From contig JAKEGO010000090.1 of assembly GCA_022615805.1 (NCBI GenBank), positions 1-6,591 of the forward strand: a stretch of 6,591 bases of DNA, written 5' to 3'. The first letter of the stretch is position 1; the number at the start of each line of letters is the position of its first letter. Shown piece after piece: positions 5,546-6,591 of this stretch. Source of the stretch: Thermoplasmata archaeon. Lineage in GTDB: Archaea; Thermoplasmatota; JAKEGO01. The position numbers and the translations under genes are program-made. The notes beneath the pieces are model-generated. The model was not told where the DNA came from. It did not search any database and saw only the letters and a list, made by a program, of their open reading frames with translations.

Positions 5546-6418
5546 CTACCTTGCCCTCCGCCGGTACAGGAACAGCGCCGACGGCAGCGCGAGGAGCGCG
5601 GCGTGGCCCGGGAACGGCAGAAGGCCGTCATCGTCATCGTCGTCCCCGCCGCCACCGCCGCTCGGCCCGAGGACGTCGATCCAGACCACATCGGCAGGGG
5701 ACTCCCTGATGCCCGCCCTCGCCACCGCCGAGACGTTGTGACGGCCCGGCTCGAGGCTCGACGTGTCGAAGGCCAGGTACCACTCGTCGAACGTGTCGCC
5801 CACCATCTCCGCTTGCATCTCCGTCCCGTTGTCCACCCGGACGACGACCTCGTCCACCGCCCCTTCCTCGATCGTGGTGATGCCGGTGATGTTGATGATC
5901 CCCCTGACCTCGGCGTTCGATTTCGGACTAGTGATCGAGCAGGTGACCCGCTCGTCGATGACGCTACCGTTCCCGCCGAGTGCCATGTTCACGGCGAGGT
6001 AGGCGTCGACGTAGCCGAAGCCCCAATGCTGGTTGTATTTGTCGCTGAGCTCAGGATCGTATGGTTCTCCATGCGCTTCGGCGGACTCCGTCAGCAGATA
6101 GTCGATGTCGGCCGGCGTCAACCCGGGGTTCGCCTGGAGCATGCATGCCACCACACCCGCCACGAAGGGACAGGCCATCGATGTCCCCGAGTTGTTCGTG
6201 TATCCCGCTCCTGTCTGAAGGAAGGGGGAGTACAATGCGGATGCGATGTGGGTCCCCGGTGCGACGACCTCCGGCTTCAGTTCATCCATCAGATCTCCAT
6301 CGCCATCGCTGTCCCGTGGGCCGTAGTTGGAGTATGATTCATCGACCTCGTCGTCATCGCGCGTCGTCGTGTCCTTGTTGTCGACCCCTCCTACCGCAAT
6401 GGCCAGGTCCGCCGAGGC
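5546..6418 (-). CDS. Secreted S8 (subtilisin-like) serine protease, C-terminal part, truncated upstream
   Basis: This is the last 290 residues of an extracellular subtilase. Numbering from the first credible residue (Ala codon at 6418), it opens ASADLAIAVGGVDN, has an acidic DSDGDGD stretch (36-42) that may bind calcium, KPEVVAPG (48-55), and the catalytic serine block NNSGTSMACPFVAG (75-88, Ser80). A C-terminal WGFGYVDAYLAV closes the peptidase domain. Then comes a beta-rich Ig-like region (about 158-250) and a tail of Gly and Asp runs, PFPG, a hydrophobic helix and RRR (254-290), resembling archaeosortase-type anchors. The N-terminal part with signal peptide, catalytic Asp and His and the oxyanion Asn is missing. 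The frame stays open to a TTG at 6460, but those extra residues are the antisense of a second protease copy, so I end the gene at the junction. It is convergent with the PIN gene. Confidence 0.85.
   Translation of the reverse strand, partial: ASADLAIAVGGVDNKDTTTRDDDEVDESYSNYGPRDSDGDGDLMDELKPEVVAPGTHIASALYSPFLQTGAGYTNNSGTSMACPFVAGVVACMLQANPGLTPADIDYLLTESAEAHGEPYDPELSDKYNQHWGFGYVDAYLAVNMALGGNGSVIDERVTCSITSPKSNAEVRGIINITGITTIEEGAVDEVVVRVDNGTEMQAEMVGDTFDEWYLAFDTSSLEPGRHNVSAVARAGIRESPADVVWIDVLGPSGGGGGDDDDDDGLLPFPGHAALLALPSALFLYRRRAR
5902..6086 (-). repeat. Inverted repeat, left arm (inside the S8 protease)
   Basis: Reversed, this 185-base segment aligns without gaps to 6407-6591 with 17 mismatches (about 91% identity), counted by eye. 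It encodes the end of the peptidase domain and the start of the Ig-like region. A 320-base spacer separates the arms. Confidence 0.9.
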
Positions 6419-6591
6419 GCACGGCGACCCATACGACGAGGAACTGAGCGACAAGTACAACGAGCTCTGGGGCTTCGGCCACGTCGACGCCTACCTCGCC
6501 GTGAACATGGCGCTCGGCGGGAACGGTGGCGTCATCGACGAGCGGGTCACCTGCTCGATCACTAGTCCGAAATCGAACGCCGAGGTCAGGG
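6407..6591 (+). repeat. Inverted repeat, right arm (to window end)
   Basis: This arm matches the reverse complement of 5902-6086. All 17 mismatches lie in 6407-6528; the last 63 bases (6529-6591) are identical. The match continues up to the window edge, so the full arm may be longer. Confidence 0.9.
6408..6591 (+). pseudogene. Fragment of a second, paralogous S8 protease
   Basis: The 61 codons have no stop and encode SAEAHGDPYD through WGFGHVDAYLAVNMALGG and an ITSPKSNAEVR end. This is the end of the subtilase domain and the first strand of the Ig-like region. It matches the minus-strand protease at 55 of 61 residues. The differences from the other copy are mostly at third codon positions (11 of 17), so it descends from a functional coding copy and is not simply error. 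It has no start: at 6407 it abuts antisense sequence of the other protease, so the gene is not intact as assembled. It may continue beyond the right edge. Whether it is a broken gene in the genome or half of a chimeric joint cannot be settled here. Confidence 0.75.

Noticed and set aside
5492..6337. A 281-codon open frame on the plus strand across the S8 protease
   Set aside because: It is antisense to the protease, whose catalytic-serine block is unmistakable; the antisense product has no recognisable motif.
6419..6460. TTG at 6460 as the start of the minus-strand S8 protease, giving an N-terminus ending GSPC before ASADL
   Set aside because: These 14 codons are the antisense of the second protease copy. 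The likeness of GSP-C-ASAD to the usual GSPASAD of subtilases is curious, but there is an extra codon and no upstream catalytic domain.

Overview
The window is archaeal. It carries an archaeal-type methionine adenosyltransferase, the start of archaeal uS13, and a block of eS6, aIF2-gamma and a PIN-domain protein. All readable promoters are TATA boxes placed as in Archaea, and two genes appear to be leaderless. High GC, GTG and TTG starts, and a secreted subtilase with an acidic linker and a C-terminal hydrophobic anchor would fit a Thermoplasmatota-like euryarchaeon. That lineage guess is weak and is not proved by the sequence.

Layout, left to right. (1) 1-118, minus: the first 39 codons of ribosomal protein uS13, cut by the window edge, with its own promoter in the 119-309 gap. 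(2) 310-1503, minus: complete methionine adenosyltransferase. (3) 1504-1826: divergent intergenic region with two promoters and a small imperfect repeat. (4) 1827-2510, plus: membrane metalloprotease-like protein of the M50B-like type (HELSH motif), probably leaderless. (5) 2391-3271, minus: a two-gene unit made of a dolichol kinase-like membrane protein and a small, coupled membrane protein whose tail overlaps the 3' end of gene (4). (6) 3450-5471, plus: a tight operon of eS6, aIF2-gamma and PIN protein, with a 1-base gap and then a 4-base GTGA overlap. (7) 5546-6418, minus: the C-terminal part of a secreted S8 (subtilisin-like) protease, convergent with the operon. (8) 6407-6591, plus: a 61-codon piece of a second, paralogous S8 protease, joined head-on to the first.

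Regions 1, 2 and 6 are housekeeping functions: translation and S-adenosylmethionine supply. Regions 4 and 5 are membrane functions, possibly envelope-related, with no proven substrate. The most unusual part is the right end. The minus-strand protease is cut off upstream of its catalytic-Ser domain and continues directly into a divergent inverted copy of the same gene family, with a 12-base sequence shared at the joint. This is either a chimera of amplification or assembly, or a real inversion at a duplicated surface-protease locus. No CRISPR array, transposase, rRNA or convincing tRNA was seen. I did not find a clear new biological system.
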